64,000 nucleotides of DNA from an uncultured Piscinibacter sp. (GTDB taxonomy: Bacteria > Pseudomonadota > Gammaproteobacteria > Burkholderiales > Burkholderiaceae_C). Position numbers and translations under genes: made by a program. The notes under the pieces were generated by a model. It searched no databases, was not told the origin of the DNA, and saw nothing but the letters and a program-made list of their open reading frames with translations. The stretch spans positions 62,001 to 126,000 of the forward strand of contig NZ_CALFYO010000020.1 of the NCBI RefSeq assembly GCF_937952055.1. The letters are read 5' to 3'. Numbering within the stretch: position 1 is the stretch's first letter; every line of letters begins with the position of its first letter. Positions 34,669 through 45,088 of this stretch are shown here, piece by piece.

Positions 34669-35319
34669 TCAGTAGTCTACCGGCAGCGGGTCGAGGCTAC
34701 GCCAGATGTACCAGGTGGCCACCGATCGGAACGGCGCCCAGGCGTCGCCGACCTCTCGAGCTTCGGCGCGCGAGACCGGTTCGCCGCTGAAGTAGTTCAG
34801 GCTGATGCCCTTGAGCAGGCCGAGATCGTCCAGCGGCAACACGTTCGGGCGCATCAGGTGGAAGATGAGGAACATCTCGGCCGTCCAGCGGCCGATGCCA
34901 CGGATGGCGACGAGTTCCTCGATGATCGCCTCGTCGTCCATCTGCTGCCATTGCCTGACATGGACGCTGCCGGATTCGAAATGCTGCGCCAGGTCCAACA
35001 GGTACTCGACCTTGCGCGCCGACAGACCGGCGGCGCGCGCGTCATCGACCGCGAGTTCGAGCACCGAGGCCGGCTTGAGCCGGGTGCTCGGCTCGGGCAT
35101 CAGCGCGACGAAGCGTTCCCAGACCGACTGCGCGGCCTTCACCGAGATCTGCTGGCCGACGATCGAGCGTGCCAGCGTGGTGAAGGCGTCGCCGCGACTC
35201 TGCAGACGCCCTTCGCCGAACTGCGGGATGAGCTTGCGCATCACCCGGTCGCGACGCGACAGGTGGCGGCACGCGTCATCCCAGTAGTCGGGGGTGGTCC
35301 CCGCCTTGGCCGGCGCCAC
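34669..35319 (-). CDS. DNA-3-methyladenine glycosylase (HhH-GPD, AlkA-like)
   Basis: A 216-aa base-excision enzyme that removes alkylated bases. The helix-hairpin-helix is in LVAIRGIGRWTAEMFLIF, and the catalytic Asp is in VLPLDDLGLLKG. The N-terminal segment ARSIVGQQISVKAAQ is typical of the family. Its start lies 4 bp after the cysS stop, so both are co-transcribed. Confidence 0.94.
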   Translation of the reverse strand: MAPAKAGTTPDYWDDACRHLSRRDRVMRKLIPQFGEGRLQSRGDAFTTLARSIVGQQISVKAAQSVWERFVALMPEPSTRLKPASVLELAVDDARAAGLSARKVEYLLDLAQHFESGSVHVRQWQQMDDEAIIEELVAIRGIGRWTAEMFLIFHLMRPNVLPLDDLGLLKGISLNYFSGEPVSRAEAREVGDAWAPFRSVATWYIWRSLDPLPVDY

Positions 35320-35323
35320 GGGG

Positions 35324-36700
<1,377 letters not shown>

Positions 36701-36884
36701 GGGCCGATCGGCGGGGAAATCGCGGGGCTCGAGACAGCGCCATCCGCGGCTGCCTCGACGGCCCCACGACGCGTCCGGTCGAGGGGCCTGAACTAGAATC
36801 GAATCAGTATAGCGGGACGGCCCGGACGATCGTGTCGAGGCAAACCGCAATGTCCGCCCACCCCCCCTGCCCCCGCATCGTCGA

Positions 36885-37400
36885 ATGAGGATCCTGCGTT
36901 CCTGGCTGATCTGCCTCGTGTTCGCCGGCGGCGCCGCATGGGCCGACGAGGCCGCAGAGGTGCAGCGGCTGCATGCCGCCGGCCAGACCGCCGAGGCCCT
37001 GCAGCGCGCCGAGAGGTACCTTGACACGCAGCCCAAGGACGCGACGATGCGCTTCCTCGTCGGCGTGATGCTCGCGGAAACGCAGCGCAGCACCGAGGCG
37101 CGCACGGTCTTCGAACGGCTCGTCGAGGACTATCCCGAACTGCCCGAACCCTACAACAACCTCGCCGCCCTGAAGGCGGCCGCAGGCGATTACGACGGTG
37201 CCAAGGCCGCGCTCGACCAGGCCCTGCGCGCCAATCCTTCGCTGGCCGCTGCCCACGAAAACCTCGGCGACGTGCAAGTGATGCTGGCGATGCGCGCCTA
37301 CGGTCGCGCCCTGCTTCTCGAGCCGAACAGCCGCAGCCTGCCGGGCAAGCTCGCCCTGGTGCGTCAGCTGCTGCAGGCACCGGCCCGCACGACGCCCTGA
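36885..37400 (+). CDS. Exported TPR-repeat protein
   Basis: A 171-aa protein with a signal peptide (LRSWLICLVFAGGAAWADE) and about three tetratricopeptide repeats (for example PEPYNNLAALKAAAGDYDGA). Such proteins act as scaffolds in the periplasm. It is followed after 32 bp by the periplasmic cyclophilin gene and is probably in the same operon, so a chaperone-related role is plausible. Confidence 0.85.
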   Translation: MRILRSWLICLVFAGGAAWADEAAEVQRLHAAGQTAEALQRAERYLDTQPKDATMRFLVGVMLAETQRSTEARTVFERLVEDYPELPEPYNNLAALKAAAGDYDGAKAALDQALRANPSLAAAHENLGDVQVMLAMRAYGRALLLEPNSRSLPGKLALVRQLLQAPARTTP

Positions 37401-37432
37401 GATCCAACCATCCCACCCAGGAGATCTGCCAC

Positions 37433-38002
37433 ATGATGTTCCGCCGAATCGGTCCTGCCCTGCTCGCCGCCACGTTGGCCCTGGGCACCCACCTCGCCGC
37501 GCAGGCGCAGACGGTCAAGCTCGCCACCAGTGCCGGCGACATCGTGCTCGAGCTCGACGCCGCCAAGGCGCCGAAGACGGTGGCCAACTTCATCGACTAC
37601 GTGAAGGCAGGCCACTACGACGGCACCATCTTCCACCGCGTCATCCCAAACTTCATGATCCAGGGCGGCGGCATGACCGCCGAGATGAAGGAGAAAGCCA
37701 CGCGCGCACCGATTCCGCTGGAAAGCCGCAATGGCCTGGACAACAGGCGCGGCACGGTGGCAATGGCGCGAACCATGGACCCGAACTCGGCCACCGCGCA
37801 GTTCTTCATCAACGTACAGGACAACGACTTCCTCAACGCTGCGCAGTCGCGCGACGGCAACGGCTACGCGGTGTTCGGCAAGGTCGTCGCCGGCATGGAA
37901 GTGGTCGACAAGATTCGCGCTGTGCCCACCGGCAACAAGGGGCCGTATCAGAACGTGCCGCTGCAGCCCGTCACCATCAACAAGGCCACCGTGGAGAAAT
38001 GA
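37433..38002 (+). CDS. ppiA: Peptidyl-prolyl cis-trans isomerase, periplasmic (cyclophilin)
   Basis: A 189-aa cyclophilin with an N-terminal signal peptide (AATLALGTHLAAQAQ), so exported. Core motifs include FHRVIPNFMIQGGG and ATAQFFINV. It catalyses proline isomerisation during folding. GGAG-type ribosome-binding sequence precedes the double ATG. The cytoplasmic paralog starts one base after its stop, a tandem pair common in betaproteobacteria. Confidence 0.95.
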   Translation: MMFRRIGPALLAATLALGTHLAAQAQTVKLATSAGDIVLELDAAKAPKTVANFIDYVKAGHYDGTIFHRVIPNFMIQGGGMTAEMKEKATRAPIPLESRNGLDNRRGTVAMARTMDPNSATAQFFINVQDNDFLNAAQSRDGNGYAVFGKVVAGMEVVDKIRAVPTGNKGPYQNVPLQPVTINKATVEK

Positions 38003-38003
38003 C

Positions 38004-38504
38004 ATGAGCACCAAAGTTCAACTGCAGACGAGCAAGGGCGACATCACGATCGAGCTCGACGATGCCAAGGCGCCGGTCACCGTCGCCAACTTCGTCGAGT
38101 ACGTGAAGGCCGGCCACTACGACGGCACGGTGTTCCACCGTGTCATTCCCGGTTTCATGATCCAGGGTGGCGGCTTCGAGCCCGGCATGCGCCAGAAGGC
38201 AACCCGGGCGCCGATCGAGAACGAGTCGCACAACGGCCTGACCAACGACCACTACACGATCGCCATGGCACGCACCTCGGCGCCGCACTCGGCCAGTGCG
38301 CAGTTCTTCATCAACGCCACCGACAACGGCTTCCTCAACAAGGCGCAGTCGCAGGACGGCTGGGGATATGCGGTGTTCGGCAAGGTCGTCGCCGGCGCCG
38401 AGGTGGTCGACGCCATCGAGAAGGTGAAGACAGGCCGCAGCGGCGGCCATGGCGACGTGCCGCTGGAGGACGTGCTCATCCAGCGCGCGACCGTGCTCGC
38501 CTGA
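38004..38504 (+). CDS. ppiB: Peptidyl-prolyl cis-trans isomerase, cytoplasmic (cyclophilin)
   Basis: A 166-aa cyclophilin without signal peptide. Core motifs FHRVIPGFMIQGGGF and SASAQFFINATDN are present. It closely resembles the preceding ppiA product, so the two arose by tandem duplication. It begins one base after the ppiA stop and is followed by lpxH after 16 bp. Confidence 0.96.
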   Translation: MSTKVQLQTSKGDITIELDDAKAPVTVANFVEYVKAGHYDGTVFHRVIPGFMIQGGGFEPGMRQKATRAPIENESHNGLTNDHYTIAMARTSAPHSASAQFFINATDNGFLNKAQSQDGWGYAVFGKVVAGAEVVDAIEKVKTGRSGGHGDVPLEDVLIQRATVLA

Positions 38505-38520
38505 GGCGGCTTCGCTGACG

Positions 38521-39306
38521 ATGACGCATCCGCCGCCGCTGCCGGGCTTCTGGGAGCTGGACGCGCCGGCGGACTGGACGGCGATCGACTTCATCAGCGA
38601 CCTGCATCTCGCGCCCGACACGCCACGAACCTTCGAGGCCTGGGCGACCTACCTGCGCGAAACGCCGGCATCGGCGGTATTCATCCTCGGCGACCTGTTC
38701 GAGGTGTGGGTCGGCGACGACGCCCGCCATGCGGGCTTCGAGGCACGCTGCGCCGATGCACTGGCGGAGGCGGCCACGCGCATCACCGTCGCCTTCATGT
38801 GCGGCAACCGCGACTTCCTCGTCGGCGGCGAGTTGCTGCGCGAGTGCGGGGTGCGTGCGCTGTCCGACCCGACGGTGCTCGTCGCCTTCGGTGAGCGCCT
38901 GCTGCTCGCGCATGGCGATGCGCTCTGCCTCGACGACCACGAGTACCAGGCGTTCCGCCGGCAGGTGCGCTCGAGCGCCTGGCAGCGCGACTTTCTTGCC
39001 AAACCGCTGGCGGAGCGGCAGCGACTGGCCCGCGCCATGCGCGACCACAGCGAACAGCGCAAGCGCACCGCGACGAACGAAGCCTGGGTCGACATCGACA
39101 AGGCCACCGCCGTGCGCTGGATGCACGAGGCCGGCACGCCTACGCTGGTCCATGGCCACACGCACCGTCCGGCACACGAGGACCTCGCGCCCGGTTTCGT
39201 GCGCGAGGTGCTGAGCGACTGGGACTGCGACAGCGCCGAACCGCCTCGCGCCGAGGTGCTGCGCCTCAAGCGTGCGGGGCTCGACCGCATCCCGCTGGCA
39301 AGATGA
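38521..39306 (+). CDS. lpxH: UDP-2,3-diacylglucosamine diphosphatase
   Basis: A 261-aa calcineurin-like metallophosphoesterase of lipid A synthesis; it cleaves UDP-2,3-diacylglucosamine to lipid X and UMP. Metal-binding motifs are all present: FISDLHL, ILGDLFEVWVGDD, CGNRDF, LLAHGDALC and HGHTHRP. The start ATG 38521 is used; an earlier in-frame start would lie inside ppiB. The stop overlaps the mtfA start by 4 nt. Confidence 0.94.
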   Translation: MTHPPPLPGFWELDAPADWTAIDFISDLHLAPDTPRTFEAWATYLRETPASAVFILGDLFEVWVGDDARHAGFEARCADALAEAATRITVAFMCGNRDFLVGGELLRECGVRALSDPTVLVAFGERLLLAHGDALCLDDHEYQAFRRQVRSSAWQRDFLAKPLAERQRLARAMRDHSEQRKRTATNEAWVDIDKATAVRWMHEAGTPTLVHGHTHRPAHEDLAPGFVREVLSDWDCDSAEPPRAEVLRLKRAGLDRIPLAR

Positions 39307-40079
39307 TCGCCGGCTGGTGGCGCCGGCGGCGCGAAGCCCGGACCCTCGAGCGGCGAGCCATCCCCGATGCGCTCTGGCAGCTCACGCTGGCGCGATTTCC
39401 CTTTCTGGCCACCCGCTCGGCGGGCGACCTGCAGCGCCTTCGCGAACTGTCCACCCTCTTCCTCGCCGACAAGGAATTCGCCGGCATGCAGGGACTGGAG
39501 ATCGACGACGGCATGGCGGTCGCGATCGCTTCGCAGGCCTGCCTGCCCATTCTGCGGCTCGGACTTGCGCAGTACGACGGCTTCAAGGGCATCGTCGTGC
39601 ACCCCGACGTCGTGGTGGCACGCCGCGAGGTGATGGACGAGGACGGGATCGTGCACCACTACGACGAGGAACTCTCCGGCGAGGCGATGGAAGGCGGCCC
39701 GGTGATGCTGTCGTGGCGCGACGTGGCCGACGCCGGCGACAGCGCGGCCTGGGGCTACAACGTCGTGGTCCACGAGTTTGCCCATGTGCTCGACATGCGC
39801 GACGGGGCCGCCGACGGCGTGCCGCTGCTGCCCGACCGCGCGGCGCGGGCCCGCTGGCTGGGCGTGCTCGAGCCGGAATGGTCGGCGTTCTGCGCGCGCA
39901 TCGATGCCGGCGAGCAGACCGCGATCGATCCCTACGGCGCGGAGGCGATCGACGAGTTCTTCGCCGTGGCCTCGGAGTTGTTCTTCGTCGACGCCGCGTC
40001 GCTGCAGGCCGAACATCCCGCGCTATACGACCTGCTCGCCGCCTACTACCGCCAGGACCCGGCCGGCGCGCCGAAATGA
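39303..40079 (+). CDS. mtfA: MtfA-like zinc peptidase
   Basis: A 258-aa protein of the MtfA family (DUF980). The zinc site is HEFAHVLD with a downstream glutamate in AIDEFFAVASELFF. In E. coli MtfA is an aminopeptidase that binds the glucose repressor Mlc; that regulatory role may not apply here. It overlaps lpxH by 4 nt (ATGA). A strong terminator follows directly. Confidence 0.92.
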   Translation: MIAGWWRRRREARTLERRAIPDALWQLTLARFPFLATRSAGDLQRLRELSTLFLADKEFAGMQGLEIDDGMAVAIASQACLPILRLGLAQYDGFKGIVVHPDVVVARREVMDEDGIVHHYDEELSGEAMEGGPVMLSWRDVADAGDSAAWGYNVVVHEFAHVLDMRDGAADGVPLLPDRAARARWLGVLEPEWSAFCARIDAGEQTAIDPYGAEAIDEFFAVASELFFVDAASLQAEHPALYDLLAAYYRQDPAGAPK

Positions 40080-40105
40080 CGAAGGGGCCCGAAGGCCCCT
40101 TCGTT
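40079..40105. terminator. Bidirectional terminator between mtfA and clpA
   Basis: An 11-bp perfect stem, ACGAAGGGGCC with its complement, and a CGAA loop. It serves two convergent genes; the T-run is short on both sides. Confidence 0.75.
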
Positions 40106-40121
40106 CACCGTCAGAATCGCA

Positions 40122-42425
40122 TCAGGCGGTCGCCGGCTCCGCTTTCGGCTTGTCGCTCTTCTTCGGCGGCGAGATGTCGAGCACCGGCTTGCCGTCGGGG
40201 TCGATATCCACCGTCAGGCGACCGCCGTCGACCAGGCGCCCGAACAGAAGCTCGTCGGCCAGCGCGCGGCGAATGGTGTCCTGGATGAGCCGCTGCATCG
40301 GCCGCGCTCCCATCAGCGGGTCGAAGCCCTTCTTGGCCAGGTGCTTGCGCAAGCCGTCGGTGAAGGTGACCTCGACCTTCTTCTCGGCCAGCTGACTCTC
40401 GAGCTGCAGCAGGAACTTGTCGACCACGCGCAGGATGATCTCCTCGTCCAGCGCGCGGAAGCTCACGATCGCGTCGAGGCGGTTGCGGAACTCGGGGGTG
40501 AACAGGCGCTTGATGTCGCCCATTTCGTCGCCCTGCTCGCGCGCGCTCGTGAAGCCGATGGTCGCCTTGTTCATCGTCTCGGCGCCGGCGTTCGTCGTCA
40601 TGATGATGATGACGTTGCGGAAGTCGGCCTTGCGCCCGTTGTTGTCGGTCAAGGTGCCATGGTCCATGACCTGCAGCAGCACGTTGAAGACGTCCGGATG
40701 CGCCTTCTCGATCTCGTCGAGAAGCAGCACGGCATGGGGCTTCTTGCTGATCGCCTCGGTCAGCAAGCCGCCCTGGTCGAAGCCCACATAGCCCGGCGGC
40801 GCGCCGATCAGGCGACTCACCGCATGGCGCTCCATGTACTCCGACATGTCGAAGCGGATCAGCTCGATGCCGAGGATGTAGGCGAGCTGGCGCGCCACCT
40901 CGGTCTTGCCCACGCCAGTCGGACCCGAGAAGAGGAACGAACCGATCGGCTTGTCCGGGCGTCCCAGCCCCGAGCGCGCCATCTTGATGGCCGAGGCCAG
41001 CGCCTCGATTGCCGGCTCCTGGCCGAACACCACGCTGTTCAGGTCGCGGTCCAGGCTCTTGAGCTTGCTGCGATCGTCGCTGGACACGCTGGTCGGCGGG
41101 ATGCGCGCGATCTTTGCCACGATGTCCTCGACCTCGGCGCGCGTGATCGTCTTCTTCTGCTTGCTCTTGGGCAGGATGCGCTGTGCGGCACCGGCCTCGT
41201 CGATCACGTCGATCGCCTTGTCGGGCAGGTGGCGGTCGTTGATGAACTTCGCCGACAGCTCGGCCGCAGCTTGCAGCGCGCCGAGCGCGTACTTGACGCT
41301 GTGGTGCTCCTCGAAGCGCGACTTCAGGCCCTTGAGGATCTCGACTGTCTGCTCGACGGACGGCTCGACCACGTCGATCTTCTGGAAACGTCGCGACAGC
41401 GCCGCGTCCTTCTCGAAGATGCCGCGGTACTCGGTGAAGGTGGTCGCACCGATGCACTTCATCGAGCCGGAGCTGAGCGCCGGCTTGAGCAGGTTGCTCG
41501 CATCCAGCGTGCCGCCCGAGGCGGCGCCGGCGCCGATCAGGGTGTGGATCTCGTCGATGAAGAGGATCGCGTTCGGCTGATCCTTCAGGTGCTTGAGCAC
41601 CCCCTTGAGTCGCTGCTCGAAATCGCCCCGGTACTTGGTGCCGGCGAGCAGGGCGCCCATGTCGAGCGCGTAGACCACCGACTGCGCCAGCACTTCCGGC
41701 ACATCGTTCTGCGTGATGCGCCAGGCCAGACCCTCGGCGATGGCGGTCTTGCCCACGCCGGCCTCGCCCACCAACAGCGGGTTGTTCTTGCGCCGGCGGC
41801 AGAGGATCTGGATGACGCGCTCGACCTCGTGCTCGCGGCCGATCAGCGGGTCGATCTTGCCTTCGCGCGCGAGCTGGTTGAGGTTCTGCGTGAACTGGTC
41901 GATCGGCGAGCCCTTGCCCTCGCCCTCTTCCTTCTCGCCCTCGTTGCCGGCGCTGCCCTCGCTGGGCTTGGCCGGTTCCGGCGGATCGCTCTTCTTGATG
42001 CCATGGGCGATGAAGTTGACCACGTCCAGGCGGGTCACGCCCTGCTGGTGCAGGTAGTAGACGGCATGGGAATCCTTCTCGCCGAAGATCGCCACCAGCA
42101 CGTTTGCGCCGGTCACTTCCTTCTTGCCGCTGCCGGTGGACTGCACGTGCATGATCGCGCGCTGGATCACGCGCTGGAAGCCCAGCGTGGGCTGCGTATC
42201 GACCTCGTCGGTGCCGCCCACGGTGGGGGTGTTCTCCTTGATGAAGCCGGCGAGGCTCTTGCGCAGATCGTCCACGTTGGCCGAGCAGGCGCGCAGCACC
42301 TCCGCGGCCGAGGGGTTGTCGAGCAGTGCCATCAGCAGGTGTTCCACCGTGATGAACTCATGGCGCTGCTGGCGCGCCTCGACGAACGCCATGTGCAGGC
42401 TGACTTCGAGTTCCTGGGCAATCAT
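40122..42425 (-). CDS. clpA: ATP-dependent Clp protease ATP-binding subunit ClpA
   Basis: A 767-aa HSP100 unfoldase that feeds substrates to ClpP. An N-terminal Clp repeat domain (SLHMAFVEARQQRHEFITVEH) is followed by a first AAA+ module (Walker A GEAGVGKT, Walker B LFIDEIHTL) and a second (GPTGVGKTE, LLDEIEKAH). The IGF/IGL loop needed for ClpP docking is seen as IGFTSARE. The start ATG 42425 overlaps the clpS stop (ATGA), so adaptor and unfoldase are made together. Confidence 0.97.
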   Translation of the reverse strand: MIAQELEVSLHMAFVEARQQRHEFITVEHLLMALLDNPSAAEVLRACSANVDDLRKSLAGFIKENTPTVGGTDEVDTQPTLGFQRVIQRAIMHVQSTGSGKKEVTGANVLVAIFGEKDSHAVYYLHQQGVTRLDVVNFIAHGIKKSDPPEPAKPSEGSAGNEGEKEEGEGKGSPIDQFTQNLNQLAREGKIDPLIGREHEVERVIQILCRRRKNNPLLVGEAGVGKTAIAEGLAWRITQNDVPEVLAQSVVYALDMGALLAGTKYRGDFEQRLKGVLKHLKDQPNAILFIDEIHTLIGAGAASGGTLDASNLLKPALSSGSMKCIGATTFTEYRGIFEKDAALSRRFQKIDVVEPSVEQTVEILKGLKSRFEEHHSVKYALGALQAAAELSAKFINDRHLPDKAIDVIDEAGAAQRILPKSKQKKTITRAEVEDIVAKIARIPPTSVSSDDRSKLKSLDRDLNSVVFGQEPAIEALASAIKMARSGLGRPDKPIGSFLFSGPTGVGKTEVARQLAYILGIELIRFDMSEYMERHAVSRLIGAPPGYVGFDQGGLLTEAISKKPHAVLLLDEIEKAHPDVFNVLLQVMDHGTLTDNNGRKADFRNVIIIMTTNAGAETMNKATIGFTSAREQGDEMGDIKRLFTPEFRNRLDAIVSFRALDEEIILRVVDKFLLQLESQLAEKKVEVTFTDGLRKHLAKKGFDPLMGARPMQRLIQDTIRRALADELLFGRLVDGGRLTVDIDPDGKPVLDISPPKKSDKPKAEPATA

Positions 42426-42778
42426 GCGGCCTCCATAATGCACTGCAAAGGGTGACCGCCGCGCCGAGCGGCAGCCAGCACCAGTTCAACCTTGGTCGCG
42501 GCAACGTCCTTGGAGTAGACGCCGCAGACGCCTCGACCCTCATGGTGAATCTTCAGCATGATCTGGGTCGCGGTTTCGAGGTCGCGTTTGAAGTATTCCT
42601 GAAGCACCATGACGACGAACTCCATCGGCGTGTAGTCGTCATTCAGCATCACCACCTGGTACATGCGAGGCGGCTGGGTGCGCTGCGTCCGGCGTTCGGC
42701 GACGACCGCTCCCTGCCCGTCGTCGGGCAAGCCCTTGCCGGGAGGCACGGGCGGGATTGGCGGGGTGTCGTCGGGCAT
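42422..42778 (-). CDS. clpS: ATP-dependent Clp protease adaptor ClpS
   Basis: A 118-aa adaptor of the N-end rule pathway. The binding core MLNDDYTPMEFVVMVL and the HHEGRGVCGVYSKD segment are typical. The N-terminus is an extended Pro-rich tail, longer than in E. coli, that engages ClpA. It is directly upstream of clpA with a 4-nt overlap and divergent from the cold-shock gene. Confidence 0.97.
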   Translation of the reverse strand: MPDDTPPIPPVPPGKGLPDDGQGAVVAERRTQRTQPPRMYQVVMLNDDYTPMEFVVMVLQEYFKRDLETATQIMLKIHHEGRGVCGVYSKDVAATKVELVLAAARRGGHPLQCIMEAA

Positions 42779-42982
42779 GAAAACATTCTATCGAGTTGAC
42801 CGTGGTCCCGGTCAGTGCAGCGGATATTGCACCATTCGTGCCAATCACAAGGGTGCGAAATGGCACCCAAAGTCCGGCTGCTCGCGGCGCGTCCGGGCCC
42901 GGTGGCAACCGTGCCGCCGCAGCTTCCTTGACACGTCGGCGAGCCGCATTCGAGAATCCCGGCTGCTTTGAGGAGAGCAGCC

Positions 42983-43237
42983 ATGCTGATCGGCACCGTG
43001 AAGTGGTTCAATGACGCCAAGGGCTTCGGTTTCATCGAACCCGAGGGCGGCGGCGAGGATGTCTTCGCGCACTTCTCGGCCATCCAGATGGAAGGTTTTC
43101 GCACCCTGAAGCAGGGCAGCAAGGTGCGCTTCGAGCTCGTTCAGGGCCCGAAGGGTCAGCTGGCGCAGAACATCCGGCCTGTCGACATGGCCGAGCGTCA
43201 GGTGAACGCTGTCGGCGTGACGGTTTCTGACGACTGA
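42983..43237 (+). CDS. Cold-shock domain protein
   Basis: An 84-aa nucleic-acid chaperone of the CspA type. RNP1 KGFGFI and RNP2 DVFAHF are intact. The start is ATG 42983 with GAGGAGAG spaced about 6 nt; a longer frame adds five unneeded residues. A terminator hairpin follows. Confidence 0.95.
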   Translation: MLIGTVKWFNDAKGFGFIEPEGGGEDVFAHFSAIQMEGFRTLKQGSKVRFELVQGPKGQLAQNIRPVDMAERQVNAVGVTVSDD

Positions 43238-43257
43238 ACGCGTCGCGTCGGCAACTC

Positions 43258-43286
43258 GGGGCCCGCGCTGCGGGCCCCGTTCGTTT
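43258..43286 (+). terminator. Rho-independent terminator of the cold-shock gene
   Basis: A 9-bp G/C stem, GGGGCCCGC with GCGGGCCCC, and a loop of three bases, then GTTCGTTT on the plus strand. Confidence 0.75.
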
Positions 43287-43307
43287 GCGGGGCAGGAAGC
43301 GTCACGC

Positions 43308-44315
43308 CTAGCGCGTGACCGTGAAGGCCTTGGGCAGCACGCCACCGGAGCCAACCCGGACGTCCCAGACGGGGTTGCGCCCGGGGTTCTTCTTCTTCGG
43401 CACCGTCACCGTCGCGGTGATCGTGTCCAGCGACTCGGTGTCAGTCACCAGTTGCACGTTGCTCGCCACCGGGCGCACGCCCTGGCCGCCCTCGAAGCTG
43501 ATCGGCATGCCGGCCGCGAAGCCGTAGCCCGTCAGCGTGACCTGCACGGTCGTGCCCAGGCTGGCGGAATTCGGCGTGATCGACGTCACGGTCGAGCAGC
43601 TGCCGCTGAAGTCGAGCACCGTCACCATGCTGGGCTTCTTGATATCGAGCAGGACACACGAGGCGTTGTCGGACTTGTCGCTCTCGACGATGTTCGCTTT
43701 CGGATCGATGTCGATCTTCAGCTGGTAGATGCCATCGGCGTTGTCGGTGAAGTCGATCTCCTGGCCGCTCAGGTGAGCGCCGTAGGTGTCGCCCCAGCCG
43801 ACCGACATGCCCTGGACGAAACGTCCGCAGCTGCTGTACACCGCCGACGCCGGCGCGCCCGGCAGCGCGCTGTTGACCTTGGTGTTGTCCATCACGCAGA
43901 AGGTCGTCTTCGCGCCGATGCGCTGCGAGCCCCCGGGTGCGTTGACCGGCTGCAGGGTGTACAGCGCGTAGTCGTCGAAATGGATGTGGTCGTGGCCGGG
44001 GTGGTATTCGAACCAGCCGGCGTCGTGCAGGAACGCGCTGCCGTCGCTGAGGTAGATGCGCTGGCTGACCTTCTGCCTGCCGGATCCGGTGTCCACCGCC
44101 CCTGCCACGAGTTCGAGCGGACCGGTGCCGCTGTTCCAGCTGGTGGTGGCGAAGCGCAGCGTGGTGGTGCCGTCGCTGCTCGAAACCAGCGAGATGTTGC
44201 CGGCGGGCCAGGCTTTCAGGTTCGGCGGCAGGTCCACCACGGTCTGCGCCAGGACGGCACCCGATGTGGCCAGGCCGAGGGTGAGACTGCCGATCAGGCG
44301 GGTGAGCGGGTTCAT
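43308..44315 (-). CDS. Secreted lysyl-oxidase-like protein with IPT/TIG domain
   Basis: A 335-aa protein with a signal peptide (IGSLTLGLATSGAVLAQ). Residues 60-200 match the bacterial lysyl oxidase family: the copper-type histidine motif HPGHDHIHFDDYALYTL and later Cys residues. The C-terminal 100 residues look like an IPT/TIG immunoglobulin-like fold. It may oxidise lysine side chains of extracellular protein or bind matrix. The quinone cofactor residues cannot be confirmed. The small secreted protein gene ends 85 bp upstream. Confidence 0.8.
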   Translation of the reverse strand: MNPLTRLIGSLTLGLATSGAVLAQTVVDLPPNLKAWPAGNISLVSSSDGTTTLRFATTSWNSGTGPLELVAGAVDTGSGRQKVSQRIYLSDGSAFLHDAGWFEYHPGHDHIHFDDYALYTLQPVNAPGGSQRIGAKTTFCVMDNTKVNSALPGAPASAVYSSCGRFVQGMSVGWGDTYGAHLSGQEIDFTDNADGIYQLKIDIDPKANIVESDKSDNASCVLLDIKKPSMVTVLDFSGSCSTVTSITPNSASLGTTVQVTLTGYGFAAGMPISFEGGQGVRPVASNVQLVTDTESLDTITATVTVPKKKNPGRNPVWDVRVGSGGVLPKAFTVTR

Positions 44316-44400
44316 CGCGTGGGTTCTCCAGGGTTCCGAGGCGCCCGCGGAGGCACGCTGGCCTCCGCGGGGCGGCGTCGCAAGTGCGGCGGTACGCCTA

Positions 44401-44778
44401 CTACTTGCAATCCGGGTCCGTCTTCGTATCGCACGGCGGGGGAGGAGGAGGTGTCACCCCGCAGGTGAAGTCCGACAGCACCAGCCTGCCCGGCAGGTTG
44501 GTCGACGCGCCCAGCAAGGAGCCCGAGGCCGTGCAGTAGAAGTGCTGGTTTGACTTGTTGACTGTCGACGCACTGACCGTGCAGCTGTTGCCGGAGGACC
44601 AGGTCGCATTCAGTGTCCCCGGGCCGGCCCCGCCGGTCTGGTTGTTGACGAAGTGCCAGGTCCCCGTCGACGCGCCGCAGGACTGCCCGCTCAGGTTGCT
44701 GAGGTCCGCCGCCGAGGCCGACACCGCCAACACACCCAGCACCAGGGCCACGGGTGCCGCCAAGTAACGCTTCTTCAT
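44401..44778 (-). CDS. Small secreted protein of unknown function
   Basis: A 125-aa protein with a clear signal peptide (APVALVLGVLAVSASAA), several cysteines and a Pro-rich C-terminal tail ending CDTKTDPDCK. No family is recognised. GGAGAGAAG precedes the ATG. It lies upstream of the lysyl-oxidase-like gene on the same strand, so both may belong to one surface-related operon. Confidence 0.75.
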   Translation of the reverse strand: MKKRYLAAPVALVLGVLAVSASAADLSNLSGQSCGASTGTWHFVNNQTGGAGPGTLNATWSSGNSCTVSASTVNKSNQHFYCTASGSLLGASTNLPGRLVLSDFTCGVTPPPPPPCDTKTDPDCK

Positions 44779-45088
44779 GCTCTTCTCTCCAGGTGGTGAC
44801 CTGAATCGGGCCAGCTTTCGCGGCGGTCATTGCCGAGCCACCATGCCGATCCGAGGCCTTCGACAGCACACGCTGCTGCCAAGCGCTTTGCGGCGGCTCC
44901 GATGGTTCGATCAACCCTGCGTGGCCGACAGCAAACGCATGCACGATGGCATCGCGCGTCCGGACACGACATTCCACGAAAGAGGAACTCCCCCCCGTCC
45001 GCGGGGCACGGCCATGCCTTGCGCGACGCGCGGCACGTGGCGCATGTAACGGGACAGGGGGTGCCGCGGCATCGGGCCGCGGCCAGGT
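44779..45088. other. Intergenic region, no gene seen
   Basis: About 310 bases between the small secreted protein and the LuxR-type regulator. Open frames here are Arg/Pro/Cys-rich and not convincing. It must contain the promoter of the secreted-protein operon, but I cannot point to a clear one. Confidence 0.5.

Noticed and set aside
40341..42455. Long plus-strand frame opposite clpA
   Set aside because: An antisense shadow of clpA with no domain similarity.
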